Positions 34,965 to 44,468 of a stretch of DNA of 57,052 bases are shown one piece after another. The stretch is from positions 1 through 57,052 of the forward strand of contig NZ_LWLS01000092.1 of the NCBI RefSeq assembly GCF_001905095.1. The letters run 5' to 3'. The position numbers were made by a program, and so were the translations under genes. The DNA is from Micromonospora sp. CB01531. GTDB taxonomy: Bacteria > Actinomycetota > Actinomycetes > Mycobacteriales > Micromonosporaceae. Positions within the stretch are counted from its first letter, which is position 1. Each line of letters opens with the position of its first letter. Below the pieces are notes generated by a model. The model saw only the letters and a program-made list of their open reading frames with translations. It made no database searches and was not told the origin of the DNA.

Positions 34965-35002
34965 ATGATTGTGCCCCGGGCACAGGACCGGGGCACAATC
35001 AT
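34965..35002. terminator. Hairpin terminator downstream of the RHS/immunity operon
   Basis: Arms 34965-34978 (ATGATTGTGCCCCG) and 34989-35002 pair perfectly over 14 bp around a 10-nt loop, 57 bp after the immunity stop on the minus strand. The rest of the gap from 34789 shows no gene. Confidence 0.8.
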
Positions 35003-35058
35003 CACTGACGCGAAATATTACTCAACGCAGACGGTATTATTGCCGTTCGCAAGGAACC

Positions 35059-35517
35059 TCAAGGCGCTGCAAGAACTGGAAAACGAGTTTCAACCAACTC
35101 CAGAGAGTCGATGATCGAAGGCAGGTTCGTCTGATCGAGTCCGTCGATGACAAAGCACAACCTATTGCGGCCGCCAGGGCGATCGCAAGCCTGGCCCGAT
35201 ATATCGATTCGCCCTCCAGCCTTCATACGGAAGACCAAGGAAAGCCATCCTTCCATCGACTCCAGTACAGCCTCTCCTTCGAGGTCATGATTCAGCCGTT
35301 CCAGTCCCTCTCGTAAACCCCTTAGCTCCTCCGCACGAATGGACGCACCAACCTCTCCCGTAAAGCTGTCAACGCTAATGGTTACTGGAGTAATGAGCCA
35401 GTTCCCATCCCAATAGTCGCTCGCACCGGGGTGAAGGCGACCCAGGGCTCGGATCAGGAGGTAGGAGCTGTCCCGATCTCCAATCAGCACCTCGGCCCTT
35501 TGTTCAGGCTGGCGCAT
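35059..35517 (-). CDS. WapI-family immunity protein for the adjacent RHS toxin
   Basis: 152 aa from the ATG at 35517. The ribosome site GAGGTGA lies in the last codons of the toxin gene, whose stop is only 6 bp upstream, so the two are translationally coupled. Family features: VLIGDRDSSYLLIRALGR, DYWDGNWLITPVTISVDSF, IRAEELRGLREGLERLNHDL, MEGWLSLVFRM and VIDGLDQTNLPSIIDSLE. No signal peptide, consistent with a cytosolic protein that binds the toxin tip and protects the producer and its kin. AT content is slightly higher than in the toxin core, as is usual for exchangeable toxin-immunity ends. Confidence 0.88.
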   Translation of the reverse strand: MRQPEQRAEVLIGDRDSSYLLIRALGRLHPGASDYWDGNWLITPVTISVDSFTGEVGASIRAEELRGLREGLERLNHDLEGEAVLESMEGWLSLVFRMKAGGRIDISGQACDRPGGRNRLCFVIDGLDQTNLPSIIDSLELVETRFPVLAAP

Positions 35518-35523
35518 CAGCAA

Positions 35524-38500
35524 TCACCTCGGATATACGGTGACAACATCGCCCTTATCATTAGTGATGACCCTAATTCCCGTGGAACCCGGATTGGCAA
35601 TTTCAGCCTCCACCACGCTGGGCGGGATATTCCGAGGCGAAGGACCATTCTTACCCCACCACACGCCGAACTCCGCGGTCCCCGGTCGAAGCCCTGCTGC
35701 TTTAGCGCGAGCCATGGCACGTTGCTCAAGCAAGGCCATGACCTCCGGCGTATTCGGCGCCATTCTCTCTAGGGCGTGCTCGGTGTACCAACGCCCAGAG
35801 ATCTTTGCACCTCCACCTGCAGCCGGCAAGACCCAGCCGGTCGCTGCATCCGCGGCCGCAACTCCACCAGCGGCCCTACCTGTCGTACCTGCGGCGCCAG
35901 CGGGTGCGCCGCCGACTCCCCCGCCTCCATATCCATAGAAGCTGACTGTTCCCTCGGCTATCGCTGTACCGCAGGCTACCGCAACAGCGAGACACTCCGG
36001 AGCGACCGCGATTATGAGGAGGGCTATGGCGCCTTCGGCAACGTGTCCCCAGTTGACTCCGGGTGCCCTGTTGTCGAGCCCTTCGCATCCTTCACCGACC
36101 TTCTCGCACATGTCGGTAAAGACCGCGTGATCCTGCTGGGCGTTGGTGATGTGTGTGCCGTAGAAGAACTCGGAGAAGTACTCGGGCGTCCAGTGCTCGC
36201 CCTTGGACGTGTCCGGGTACGGACGACCGTCTTCGGTTCGGCCCGTGTATTGCTGCGCGGCCGGGGAGGAGTCTCCGCTACAGGAGTAGGCCCCTTCGCA
36301 AGGGATGTGGCCGTCGTGCTCGATCATGCTAATGGGGTTGCCGCCACCGAAGGCGTAGCGGTTGCCCGTGAAGGGGTTGAGGCCGAGGTTCATGTCGGCC
36401 AGTGCGCCGTTGTAGGTGTCCCGAGAGAGGAACCGGTTCAGGCCGGGGCTGTAGTCACGGAATCCCATGTCGTAGGACTGGGAATTCTGGTCCCACCGCT
36501 TGGCATTGAACCGGTAGACGTTGTAGGGCTCCTTGGTGAGGTCGGCCGCATCCGGCTTGTCGATGCCAGTGAACAGGGCCTCGTCGTTCTTGCCGTACGC
36601 GGTGTAGCCGTAGGTGGCCTTGGTGTCGCCCGTGTCGTCGGTCAGCTGCTCGACGTCGGTGTGCTTGTCATACCCGTAGTACGCCTTCTCCTCGGTGCCG
36701 TCGTCCTTGTGCGTCACCTGGGACAGGCGCTGGCCCCACGGCGAGTACTGGTACGACTTGGTGATCTTGCCGGCAACCTCCTCGTCTAGCACCTCGCTCG
36801 ACAGGCCCAGGTAGTTGAAGGTGGTGGTTCTCTCCTTCGCGCCACCGTCGTCGGTCGTCTTGGTGGCGGTCCGGTCCAGCGGGTCGTACGTGTACTTAGT
36901 CGTGGTGGTGCTGGTGCCGTTGTTCTTGCGGTTTTCGATGATGTGGTCGAAGCCGTCGTAGACGTTCCGCTCGATCACGGTGCCGGCTGCGGTCACGGTG
37001 TCGAGGCGCCCGAACGGGTCGTAGTTGTACGAGGAGGTCGCACCCGCCGTGCTGGCGGTGAGGAGCCGGTTCCGGTCGTAGTTAAAGGTCGTCCTGACGC
37101 TCTTGATGGTCTGGTCGATGACGTTGTTGTTCGCGTCGTGGATGTAGGTTTCGGTGCCCGCGCCATCCCCGGTCTTGGTCAGGGTGGCCAGGCGATCCCG
37201 CGGGTCGTAGGTGTAGTCACTGGTGGTGTTGAGGTACGCCGAGTGGTTGTCGGCGTTCATCTTCTTGGCGTCGTCACGGGTGCGGTTGCCGTTCAGGTCG
37301 TAGGCGTAGGTGTGTTCCGACACCAACGTCCCGTTCGACTTCTTCTCGATCTGGGTGTTCAGCAGCCCGTCGAGGTAGTAGGTGTAGTCGACGGTGTTGC
37401 TGTTGCCCTTGGTCTCCTTCAGCTTCTCGCTACGGTCTGTGTAGGTGAAGGTGGTGGTCTTCTTGTCCGGGTCGGTGGCGGATTTGCCGTTGACCACCGT
37501 CGACACCAGGTCACGCTCGTCGTAGCCGTAGCTGGCGTACTGCTTGTCGTGGGTGGTGGTCAGCGGCGCGCTGTTCTCGTTGTAGGTGAAGGTGGTGGTG
37601 GTGTTCTTCTCGGTCCCCGACTTGCTCTCGGTGACTGTCTGTACCTGGTTCAGGTCGGTGTAGTCGATGCTGAAGGTGTCGGCTCGGGCGTGGGGTGACG
37701 AGTCGGTGATGGTCTTGAGGTTGCCGTTCGGGTCGTATCGGTAGGTGTAGTCGGCCTTTTCGTTGTCGGCCTCGCCGGTGTTGTCCCGGACCAGCTTCAC
37801 TGCGTCCGCGATAACCGTCCCGGTGGCCTGGTCGGACAGTGACACCTTGTGGGTGTTGCCTTCGGTGAAGCTGTACGAGCCGAGGCTGACCCAGGTGCCG
37901 GTGTTGGTGCTCTGGTTGACCGTCTTCACCGTGTCTCCGCCGCCGTGGTTGACCGTGTACTTCGCGTCGGTCGCGGCGCCGGAGATGGTCGGGTAGCGGG
38001 CAAACACCTCGTATGTGCCGCCCTGCGGCACGTTCAGCTGCCAGGTGAAGGTGTTCGCACCAGTCCCGGCTGGCCGGGTGGCGTAGGTGTGGCCGTACTT
38101 GTCCTCTGCGGCAGTGGCAGTGGCCCAGGTGCCGGTGGCGGCGGTGTTGTTGAAATCGGAGTTGTCGACCAACACCACCTGCCGGCCGACGGGCACGCCG
38201 CTGTCGGAGCGGGTCGCCAGCTTGCCGTCGAGGAAGTACGACCAGGTCATGGTCCGGTTGGACAACCCCTCTTCGGGGTCCTCGCCGGCCGGGGTGAGCG
38301 TCCGCTTCGTCTGGGCGCCCAGTTTGTTGTAGTCGTACGTGGTGAGGATGTCCCACGGGTCGCGGCTGGTCTTCGTCCATCCGTTGTCGAAGTAGCTGTA
38401 GACGGTGTCGTTGCGGACGGACTCACCGGCCGACGGCGGCATGCTGACGGTGGCCAGCCTTCCGACGTCGTCGTACTCGTAGGTGGTGACGTCCGCGGTG

Positions 38501-41500
38501 TTGTAGCGGGCGTCGTTGCCGTCGTACGCGGTGCGGGTCTCCTTCACCCGGTCCAGCTCGTCGTAGACGGTTTCGGTGGTGAAGTCGTCCGGGTCGGGGG
38601 TGACGGTGCCGCGGGGGCTGATCACCTTGGTCTGGTTGCCAACCTCGTCGTACTTGTACTCCGTAGTGCGGTAGCTGATGGTGCCGTTGTCGTTCTTGTG
38701 CGGCACCTTGACCTGCTTCGGCCTGCCCAGCGGGTCCGGGATGATCTCGGTGGTGTTGCCAAGCTGATCGGTCGTGGCAGTCACCACGCTGTCGCGGTCA
38801 TACGTAGTGGTGGTGAACTTGCCGAGAGCGTCGGTGACCTTGGTGACCCGGTGGGCCTTGTCGTACTCGTACAGGGTGGTGTAGTCGCCGGTGTCGGCGG
38901 TGGCGTTCTTGCGCGGGTCGATGACCTTCCGGAGGTTGCCGACGTTGTCGTACTCGTACGAGATCTTGTGTCCCTTGGCGTTCGTGGCACTGGTCAGCTG
39001 GTAGATCTCGTCATACTCGTTCGTGGTGACGTAGTCACCGTCCACCTCCGGCGTCAGGTTGCCCTTCGGCTCCGTGGTGGTCTTCAGGTTGCCGACCTTG
39101 TCGTAGGTGAAGGATGTCTTCCGCTGCGGGTCGCCCTCCTCGTCGACCGGTGCGAGCGTGTACTCCAGCTGGTCGGCCGCGTCGTACTGGGCGATGGTGA
39201 TAGCGCCGTTCGGCGCGTACGACTCTAGGACGTTGTCGTTCTCGTCGTACTTCGGCGCTGGCGTGACGATAAAGTCGCCGCCGTCCTGGTCCTTCGGGAC
39301 CCGGTTCTCACGTGGGCGGCCGAACGTGTCGTACTCCTGCGACGTCACCTTTTCGTAGGCGTCGGTGACCGTCTTCACCTGGCCACGCTCGTCGTAGGTG
39401 AATATGGTCGACTTCTGCTTGGCGTCGCTGATGACCTTCGGGTAGCCGTTGGCGTCGAATTCGTCGTAGTGGGTGGTGAAGCCTCTGGCGTTCTTCGCCG
39501 TCCGCATCTGCCCGAACTCGTCGTACGTGTAGACGGTTTTGTAGTCGTCCTGCTCGGGCGTGCTGTTGCCGACCGGGTCGACCACCCACTGCAGGTCGCC
39601 TTCGCTGGTGTAGCCGAAGGTCCACTTCCGGTTCTCCGAGCTGATCTTCTCCGTCAGTTCGGCGACGTATCCGTTGAGCTGGTACTGGTAGGTCAGCCGG
39701 GTACCGAGCCAGCCGTTGGCGACCGCTTCGGCGTCCTTGATCACGGTCGGGTAGCCGGTCTTGGGGTCGTACTTCCAGGTGGATGTCGCCTTGTTCGCTT
39801 CGGTGCCTTCCTCGAGCAGGGTGACGTTGTGATCGTCGTCCCACTCCAACCTGGTCTTCTGGTTCTTGGCGTTGGTGGTCTCGGTGGGCCGTCCGTAGCC
39901 GTCCATCAGGTACGTGGTGGCGTGGTTCTCAGCATCGGTGACCGTGGTCTCGATGTCATCCGTGGCGTCAGGGTCCCGGTACGCGAACTGCGTCAGGTTT
40001 AGCTTCCGGTCCTTGTACGACTTGGTGGTCCAGTGCCACTTCGGGTCGTCGCCGGCCTGCGGGTAGTTGTACTCCACCTCCGTGGAGTGGTTCCGCGGGT
40101 CGGTGACCTTGACCAGCTTGACGTTCTTGTTTCCCTGGGTCATGTCGTAGGCGAACTTGAACACCTTCGGCGCGCCCATGGTGCCGCTGGAGCCGTACCC
40201 GTCGACCAGTTCACCGAGCAGGCCCTTGTCTGTGTAGGTGAAGGTGAGCTTGCGGCCCGAGATGTCGGTGACCTGCTTGACGTGGTCGATGATCTTCGGG
40301 TTGGTCAGGTTCGTGGCACTGGTCACCCGGTTCCAGGTGGTGTCGTTGATGTAGTCGTAGGTCTGGCCCTTGGTGTAGTAGTCGATGGTCAGGGTGCGCC
40401 GGCCGGTCGGGTCGGTGATGTACTTGAGGAACTTGGTCGGCTTGTTGTTGGACTTGCGCTCCTCGTAGGTGAACACCATCTCGTTGCCGTTGTTGTCCAC
40501 CGTGCTGGTGAGGAAGCCTTCGCAGTCGTACCAGAACTGTGTGCGGTCCGGCTTGGTGAGCCGCCAGGCCTTGGGCGCCTGGGTGTTGGGCTTGCAGTCC
40601 GAGGTGGTGATCTTTTCCAGGTAGAGGTGCACGCCCTTGGGGCTCTTCCACGTCGAGGTGGCCGTGTCCCAGGTGAACCAGTGGCTGGTGCCGTCGCCGT
40701 CGGTGAGGGTGATCTTGGTGGGGTTCGGGTTGGGGTGGAAGTCGAGGGGGCTGCCCAGGCGCATCAGCGAAGAGGCCTGCAGCGACCATCCGTAGCCGGC
40801 GACGGTGTCACTCGTGTCGAGGGAGTTGTAGGCCAGCCGGACGAAGGTGGATAGGCCGCGGGATGGGTTGCTGAAGGCGTTGTACGACCAGACGGTGTTG
40901 CCGGAGTACAGGTTGTTCATCAACGTGCCGCCGGCACCGGTGTTCTTCCCCGCGTACGAGTAGAACTTCTCCAGGCCTAGCTGGTCGGAGGTCGGCTCCA
41001 CCACCGCCACGTTCTGCGCGAGCGGTCCGATCGGCGCGGTCTTGGACAGCCCCTGGCCGGTCAGCTTGTTGCGTAGCTCCCAGTTGAGCACGTAGTCGGT
41101 GCGTTTGTTGCCCTCGGTGGTGCTGGCCGGCGTTTTGACCCGCGCGGTCAGGTCAACCGTGCCGCCGGCCGGAATGTCGGCCGGCAGCGGCGTGGCCACC
41201 ACCGCGCCGGGCTCGTCGACCGGCTCGCCGTTGGCCCGGGTCCACTGGTAGGCCAGCTCCCAGTCGGTGGTCTTCCAGGCCGCCTGAGTTGGGTTCGACA
41301 CTGACACCGGGGTGGTGTAGGTGGCCGCCGGGGCCAGGTTGGTCGGGGTCTTCGCGGCGTAGTAGGTCGATTCGGGGGTCTGTTCCAGGTAGGTGACCTC
41401 GAGTGTCGGCTCGAACATCGAGTCTTCGGCCTCGGAGGCGAGCATCATCGCTCGGGCGTTCTGGTTGACCTCGTCGCGCATGCGCAGCAGCAGGCCGTGA

Positions 41501-44259
41501 TTGCTGCTGGGGGTGGTGACCCAGCTCTTGACCGGGGTGGTGACGTCCCAGGTTTCCCACTCGGGGTCGTTGGTGAAGCCGTTGAAGCCGGCTTTCCACG
41601 AGGTGTCGTAGTCACCGCCCGGCGTGGTCCACGCGTTCGTGCCGTTGTAGGTGTTCCAGGTCGCCGTTGTCTCGGTGAAGCCGCGGGTGAGCTTGTAGAC
41701 GTCGACGTACTGGCTCATGTCCGTGCCTGGCTGTAGGGACACGGCCCACATGCGCAGCTGCGCGTCGGTGATCTGGACGCCGGCCGGGAATGCTCCGGCC
41801 AGGCTGGACCACTTCACCACCCCGCGGGTGACGCCGTAGGTGCCGGAGTTGTTGCCGACACCGATGTACGGGTCTCCGTCGTAGACGTTGAGGTTGGTGG
41901 TCTTCAACGTCCCCGACAGGGTGGTGTCGGTGACGCCGGTTCGGAAGATTTTGGTGATCTGGCCGGCCTTGGGCAGCATGGCGGGGACCGTCGGGCCGGC
42001 GATGAGCTGCCCGTCGGCGGTCTTGACCGCCACCATGTAGTAGTAGAACTGCCGGTCCATCGGGTTGGTCTTGTCGGCAGGTGTCGGCGTCGCGGTGGTG
42101 TCCTGGAACGAGCGGGTGCTCGACGAGACCGGTGCGATCAGCGTCGCGGCGCTCGGCGTGTAGAGCTGGTGCGGGCTGCGGTGCACCTGGTACTCGACGA
42201 TGTCGTCGCCGGTCCCGGCGGTCTTGTCCGGGTCCGCGTATGCCGGCCAGTCCAGCACGGCGCCGGTCGAGGTGATCGTGGTCGGCGGGTTCACTGTCAC
42301 GCCCGGCCGGCCGTAGGTGACCACGAGCTTCGGCAGGTTGTAGTCGCGCCGGTCGTTCATGTACGCGTACTCGGAGGCCTCGAAGATCGGGCCGCCGCGG
42401 TTGAGGGTGGCCTCGTCCTTGGCCTTGAGCATCACGCCGTAGTTGGGTGTGCCGTTGACCCACTGCTGCACCAGGTTTCGCACGGGGAAGGACATCCAGG
42501 TGCTGGAGCGGGCGGCGTCCTTGGTGGCGCCGTACTTGCTGAACCGCACGGCGTCGGCGATGACCGGCTTGTTCGCCACATCGCCGAGGACGACCTTGCC
42601 GGTGGTGCCGGCGTCGAACGGGAACGTGCCGAGGGTGACCCACCTGCCCTTGCTGCTCGGGGTGCGCTGGTCCACCAGGATCGGCTGGCTGACCCCGCCC
42701 TTGTAGTGCACGGTGTACGGGGCGTTGCTCGCGCGGTCGGAGTAGCCGACGTAGTGCACCTCGACCTTGTAGTCGCCAGCCTCGGTCAGGGTCGGGGTCC
42801 AGGTGTAGGTGTCGCCGGTGGTGGGGTCGCTGTTCACCTGGTAGTTGCCGTTGACGGCGTATTGGGTGAGGGTGCTGGTGGAGGCGGTCCAGGTGCCCTT
42901 GGCCGCGGTGCCGGCGAGGCCGTTGTCGAGGGTCACGAAGTTGCCGCCGACCGCGGTGTCGATGTTGCCGGCCGTGTTGTTCCAGGTGGCGGTGTCCTCG
43001 TTCCAGTTCGCCGTGATCCGCCGTGCCTCGATCGGCACGTCGTACTCGTACTTGTGGAAGGTCTGGTCGTAGTACATCTGCAGCTGGGCGTCGTCGATCG
43101 TGGTGTTGCCTGGGATCGAGCCGACGTTGAACTTGACCAGCGAGCGCCACGGGTTCGTGGAGTCGGTGCCGACCCGCAGCTGGTAGTGGGAGTCGTCGTT
43201 CTGGTAGATGTGGGTCGGGTTGCCCTTGTAGATCTGGGTGTCCTGCGCGTCGGCGGGCACCGGCTGGATCTTGATGGTGGGGTCGATCACTACCGGGTAG
43301 ACGCGGGCCGGGTCGGCCAGCCACGCCGTGTCGGCGGAGACGGTGATCGTGGTCTGCCCGTACATCTGCTGCACCCGTTGGGTGACCTGGTCACTCCAGA
43401 CGTAGCCCAGCGGGGAGGACTTGTCGGCCTTGGCGTCGTACATGAACGGCGCCGGCATGGTAAAGACCGGGTCGCCGCCGTCCGGGCGGACGAACGCGAT
43501 CGACCCGTCGCCCCGCTGCCGCGCGACCAAGCCCTGGCTGTCGAGGGTGAAGGTGTACGACACCGGCCCCGACGGGGCCCGGTGCAGCACGATCTTCTCC
43601 TTCAGCGCGGTCGAGGTGACGTCGTACACCAGGTCCGCGCCGCCGGCCAGTCCGGCGTACGTCACGGTCGAACCGTCGACCTTCGGGGTGGCGGTCTTTC
43701 CGCCGCCGGTGAGGCCCAGCTGGACGGCGCGGCCGTCCTGCTCGAAGCGCACCAGGTTGTCGCTACGCCCGCCGAAGAGGCTGGTGAAACTGTTGGTGGA
43801 GCTCTCCTGCACATAGCCGTCACGGCCCGACGGCCGCACCCGCGTGTCGATCGGCTGCCAGCGGCCCTCGGCGTCCCGGTAGTGCACCGGCACCGCCGAG
43901 ATCTCCGCCTGCAGCCGCCCGTCGGACAGCTCATACACCCTGCCGTTGGCGGTTCGCTTGCCGGGCACCTCCCGGACCCGTTTTTGCGCCGGCCACTTCC
44001 TCGCCGCCGGTGGCTTCTCACTCTGCGCCAGCCCGGCGCTGATCACCTCCGGCTTCGCCCGGCCCGGACCGCCATCGACCAGCGCGCGGGCTGCGTCGCC
44101 GAGGCGGGCGATCAGTCCGCTGTCCGCGTTGCTGGTGTCCGCAGCTCGGTCAGTACGGTCGGGGCTGCGGTCCGGTAGGACCTCCATCCCGCCCAGCGTG
44201 GCCACCATGACCACTGCCAGCCCCCCGATCAGGAGGCCTCGCGATCGTCTCTTCACCAT
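35524..44259 (-). CDS. Giant RHS-repeat polymorphic toxin with C-terminal RNase-like domain
   Basis: About 2,911 aa. ATG 44259 or the better-spaced GTG 44256 follows GGAGG. Order (residues counted from an upstream in-frame codon at 44283): signal/anchor RGLLIGGLAVVMVATLGG; DNRLRE stalk domains (~335-440, 760-930); golvesin-like domain (~445-560); RHS/YD core ~1100-2600 (YDEFGQMRTAKNARGFTTHY and similar); a second golvesin-like domain set inside the YD array (~2030-2165); core end RFLSRDTYNGA, NPFTGNRYAFGGGNPI (~2621-2655); pretoxin; toxin ~2828-2919 with WYTEHALERMAPN, PSPRNIPPSVVEAEI and NDKGDVVTVYP, a BECR-type RNase pattern. Exported and probably wall-bound, delivering the tip to rivals. 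Confidence 0.93.
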   Translation of the reverse strand: MVKRRSRGLLIGGLAVVMVATLGGMEVLPDRSPDRTDRAADTSNADSGLIARLGDAARALVDGGPGRAKPEVISAGLAQSEKPPAARKWPAQKRVREVPGKRTANGRVYELSDGRLQAEISAVPVHYRDAEGRWQPIDTRVRPSGRDGYVQESSTNSFTSLFGGRSDNLVRFEQDGRAVQLGLTGGGKTATPKVDGSTVTYAGLAGGADLVYDVTSTALKEKIVLHRAPSGPVSYTFTLDSQGLVARQRGDGSIAFVRPDGGDPVFTMPAPFMYDAKADKSSPLGYVWSDQVTQRVQQMYGQTTITVSADTAWLADPARVYPVVIDPTIKIQPVPADAQDTQIYKGNPTHIYQNDDSHYQLRVGTDSTNPWRSLVKFNVGSIPGNTTIDDAQLQMYYDQTFHKYEYDVPIEARRITANWNEDTATWNNTAGNIDTAVGGNFVTLDNGLAGTAAKGTWTASTSTLTQYAVNGNYQVNSDPTTGDTYTWTPTLTEAGDYKVEVHYVGYSDRASNAPYTVHYKGGVSQPILVDQRTPSSKGRWVTLGTFPFDAGTTGKVVLGDVANKPVIADAVRFSKYGATKDAARSSTWMSFPVRNLVQQWVNGTPNYGVMLKAKDEATLNRGGPIFEASEYAYMNDRRDYNLPKLVVTYGRPGVTVNPPTTITSTGAVLDWPAYADPDKTAGTGDDIVEYQVHRSPHQLYTPSAATLIAPVSSSTRSFQDTTATPTPADKTNPMDRQFYYYMVAVKTADGQLIAGPTVPAMLPKAGQITKIFRTGVTDTTLSGTLKTTNLNVYDGDPYIGVGNNSGTYGVTRGVVKWSSLAGAFPAGVQITDAQLRMWAVSLQPGTDMSQYVDVYKLTRGFTETTATWNTYNGTNAWTTPGGDYDTSWKAGFNGFTNDPEWETWDVTTPVKSWVTTPSSNHGLLLRMRDEVNQNARAMMLASEAEDSMFEPTLEVTYLEQTPESTYYAAKTPTNLAPAATYTTPVSVSNPTQAAWKTTDWELAYQWTRANGEPVDEPGAVVATPLPADIPAGGTVDLTARVKTPASTTEGNKRTDYVLNWELRNKLTGQGLSKTAPIGPLAQNVAVVEPTSDQLGLEKFYSYAGKNTGAGGTLMNNLYSGNTVWSYNAFSNPSRGLSTFVRLAYNSLDTSDTVAGYGWSLQASSLMRLGSPLDFHPNPNPTKITLTDGDGTSHWFTWDTATSTWKSPKGVHLYLEKITTSDCKPNTQAPKAWRLTKPDRTQFWYDCEGFLTSTVDNNGNEMVFTYEERKSNNKPTKFLKYITDPTGRRTLTIDYYTKGQTYDYINDTTWNRVTSATNLTNPKIIDHVKQVTDISGRKLTFTYTDKGLLGELVDGYGSSGTMGAPKVFKFAYDMTQGNKNVKLVKVTDPRNHSTEVEYNYPQAGDDPKWHWTTKSYKDRKLNLTQFAYRDPDATDDIETTVTDAENHATTYLMDGYGRPTETTNAKNQKTRLEWDDDHNVTLLEEGTEANKATSTWKYDPKTGYPTVIKDAEAVANGWLGTRLTYQYQLNGYVAELTEKISSENRKWTFGYTSEGDLQWVVDPVGNSTPEQDDYKTVYTYDEFGQMRTAKNARGFTTHYDEFDANGYPKVISDAKQKSTIFTYDERGQVKTVTDAYEKVTSQEYDTFGRPRENRVPKDQDGGDFIVTPAPKYDENDNVLESYAPNGAITIAQYDAADQLEYTLAPVDEEGDPQRKTSFTYDKVGNLKTTTEPKGNLTPEVDGDYVTTNEYDEIYQLTSATNAKGHKISYEYDNVGNLRKVIDPRKNATADTGDYTTLYEYDKAHRVTKVTDALGKFTTTTYDRDSVVTATTDQLGNTTEIIPDPLGRPKQVKVPHKNDNGTISYRTTEYKYDEVGNQTKVISPRGTVTPDPDDFTTETVYDELDRVKETRTAYDGNDARYNTADVTTYEYDDVGRLATVSMPPSAGESVRNDTVYSYFDNGWTKTSRDPWDILTTYDYNKLGAQTKRTLTPAGEDPEEGLSNRTMTWSYFLDGKLATRSDSGVPVGRQVVLVDNSDFNNTAATGTWATATAAEDKYGHTYATRPAGTGANTFTWQLNVPQGGTYEVFARYPTISGAATDAKYTVNHGGGDTVKTVNQSTNTGTWVSLGSYSFTEGNTHKVSLSDQATGTVIADAVKLVRDNTGEADNEKADYTYRYDPNGNLKTITDSSPHARADTFSIDYTDLNQVQTVTESKSGTEKNTTTTFTYNENSAPLTTTHDKQYASYGYDERDLVSTVVNGKSATDPDKKTTTFTYTDRSEKLKETKGNSNTVDYTYYLDGLLNTQIEKKSNGTLVSEHTYAYDLNGNRTRDDAKKMNADNHSAYLNTTSDYTYDPRDRLATLTKTGDGAGTETYIHDANNNVIDQTIKSVRTTFNYDRNRLLTASTAGATSSYNYDPFGRLDTVTAAGTVIERNVYDGFDHIIENRKNNGTSTTTTKYTYDPLDRTATKTTDDGGAKERTTTFNYLGLSSEVLDEEVAGKITKSYQYSPWGQRLSQVTHKDDGTEEKAYYGYDKHTDVEQLTDDTGDTKATYGYTAYGKNDEALFTGIDKPDAADLTKEPYNVYRFNAKRWDQNSQSYDMGFRDYSPGLNRFLSRDTYNGALADMNLGLNPFTGNRYAFGGGNPISMIEHDGHIPCEGAYSCSGDSSPAAQQYTGRTEDGRPYPDTSKGEHWTPEYFSEFFYGTHITNAQQDHAVFTDMCEKVGEGCEGLDNRAPGVNWGHVAEGAIALLIIAVAPECLAVAVACGTAIAEGTVSFYGYGGGGVGGAPAGAAGTTGRAAGGVAAADAATGWVLPAAGGGAKISGRWYTEHALERMAPNTPEVMALLEQRAMARAKAAGLRPGTAEFGVWWGKNGPSPRNIPPSVVEAEIANPGSTGIRVITNDKGDVVTVYPR

Positions 44260-44468
44260 CACCCTCCGGTCCCATAGAGACACGACGAGTGAACGTTAAC
44301 GATGATCGATATACGTACCGACATAGACCGGCAACATTTCCTGCTGAGGGCGCGGCGAGGCATACGGTTTGGTCAGGGTGCACGTCCGTCCAGCGAACCT
44401 CGAGCGTCTGGCGATCCGCGGTTCACGTTCGGCCCCGCAAAGCTCCCGCACATACGTTGCGGGCTAGG

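Noticed and set aside
41612..43324. Long alternative frames within the RHS gene on both strands
   Set aside because: Low-complexity His/Arg/Gln-rich or Val/Gly-rich translations that mirror the RHS codons; no start signals.
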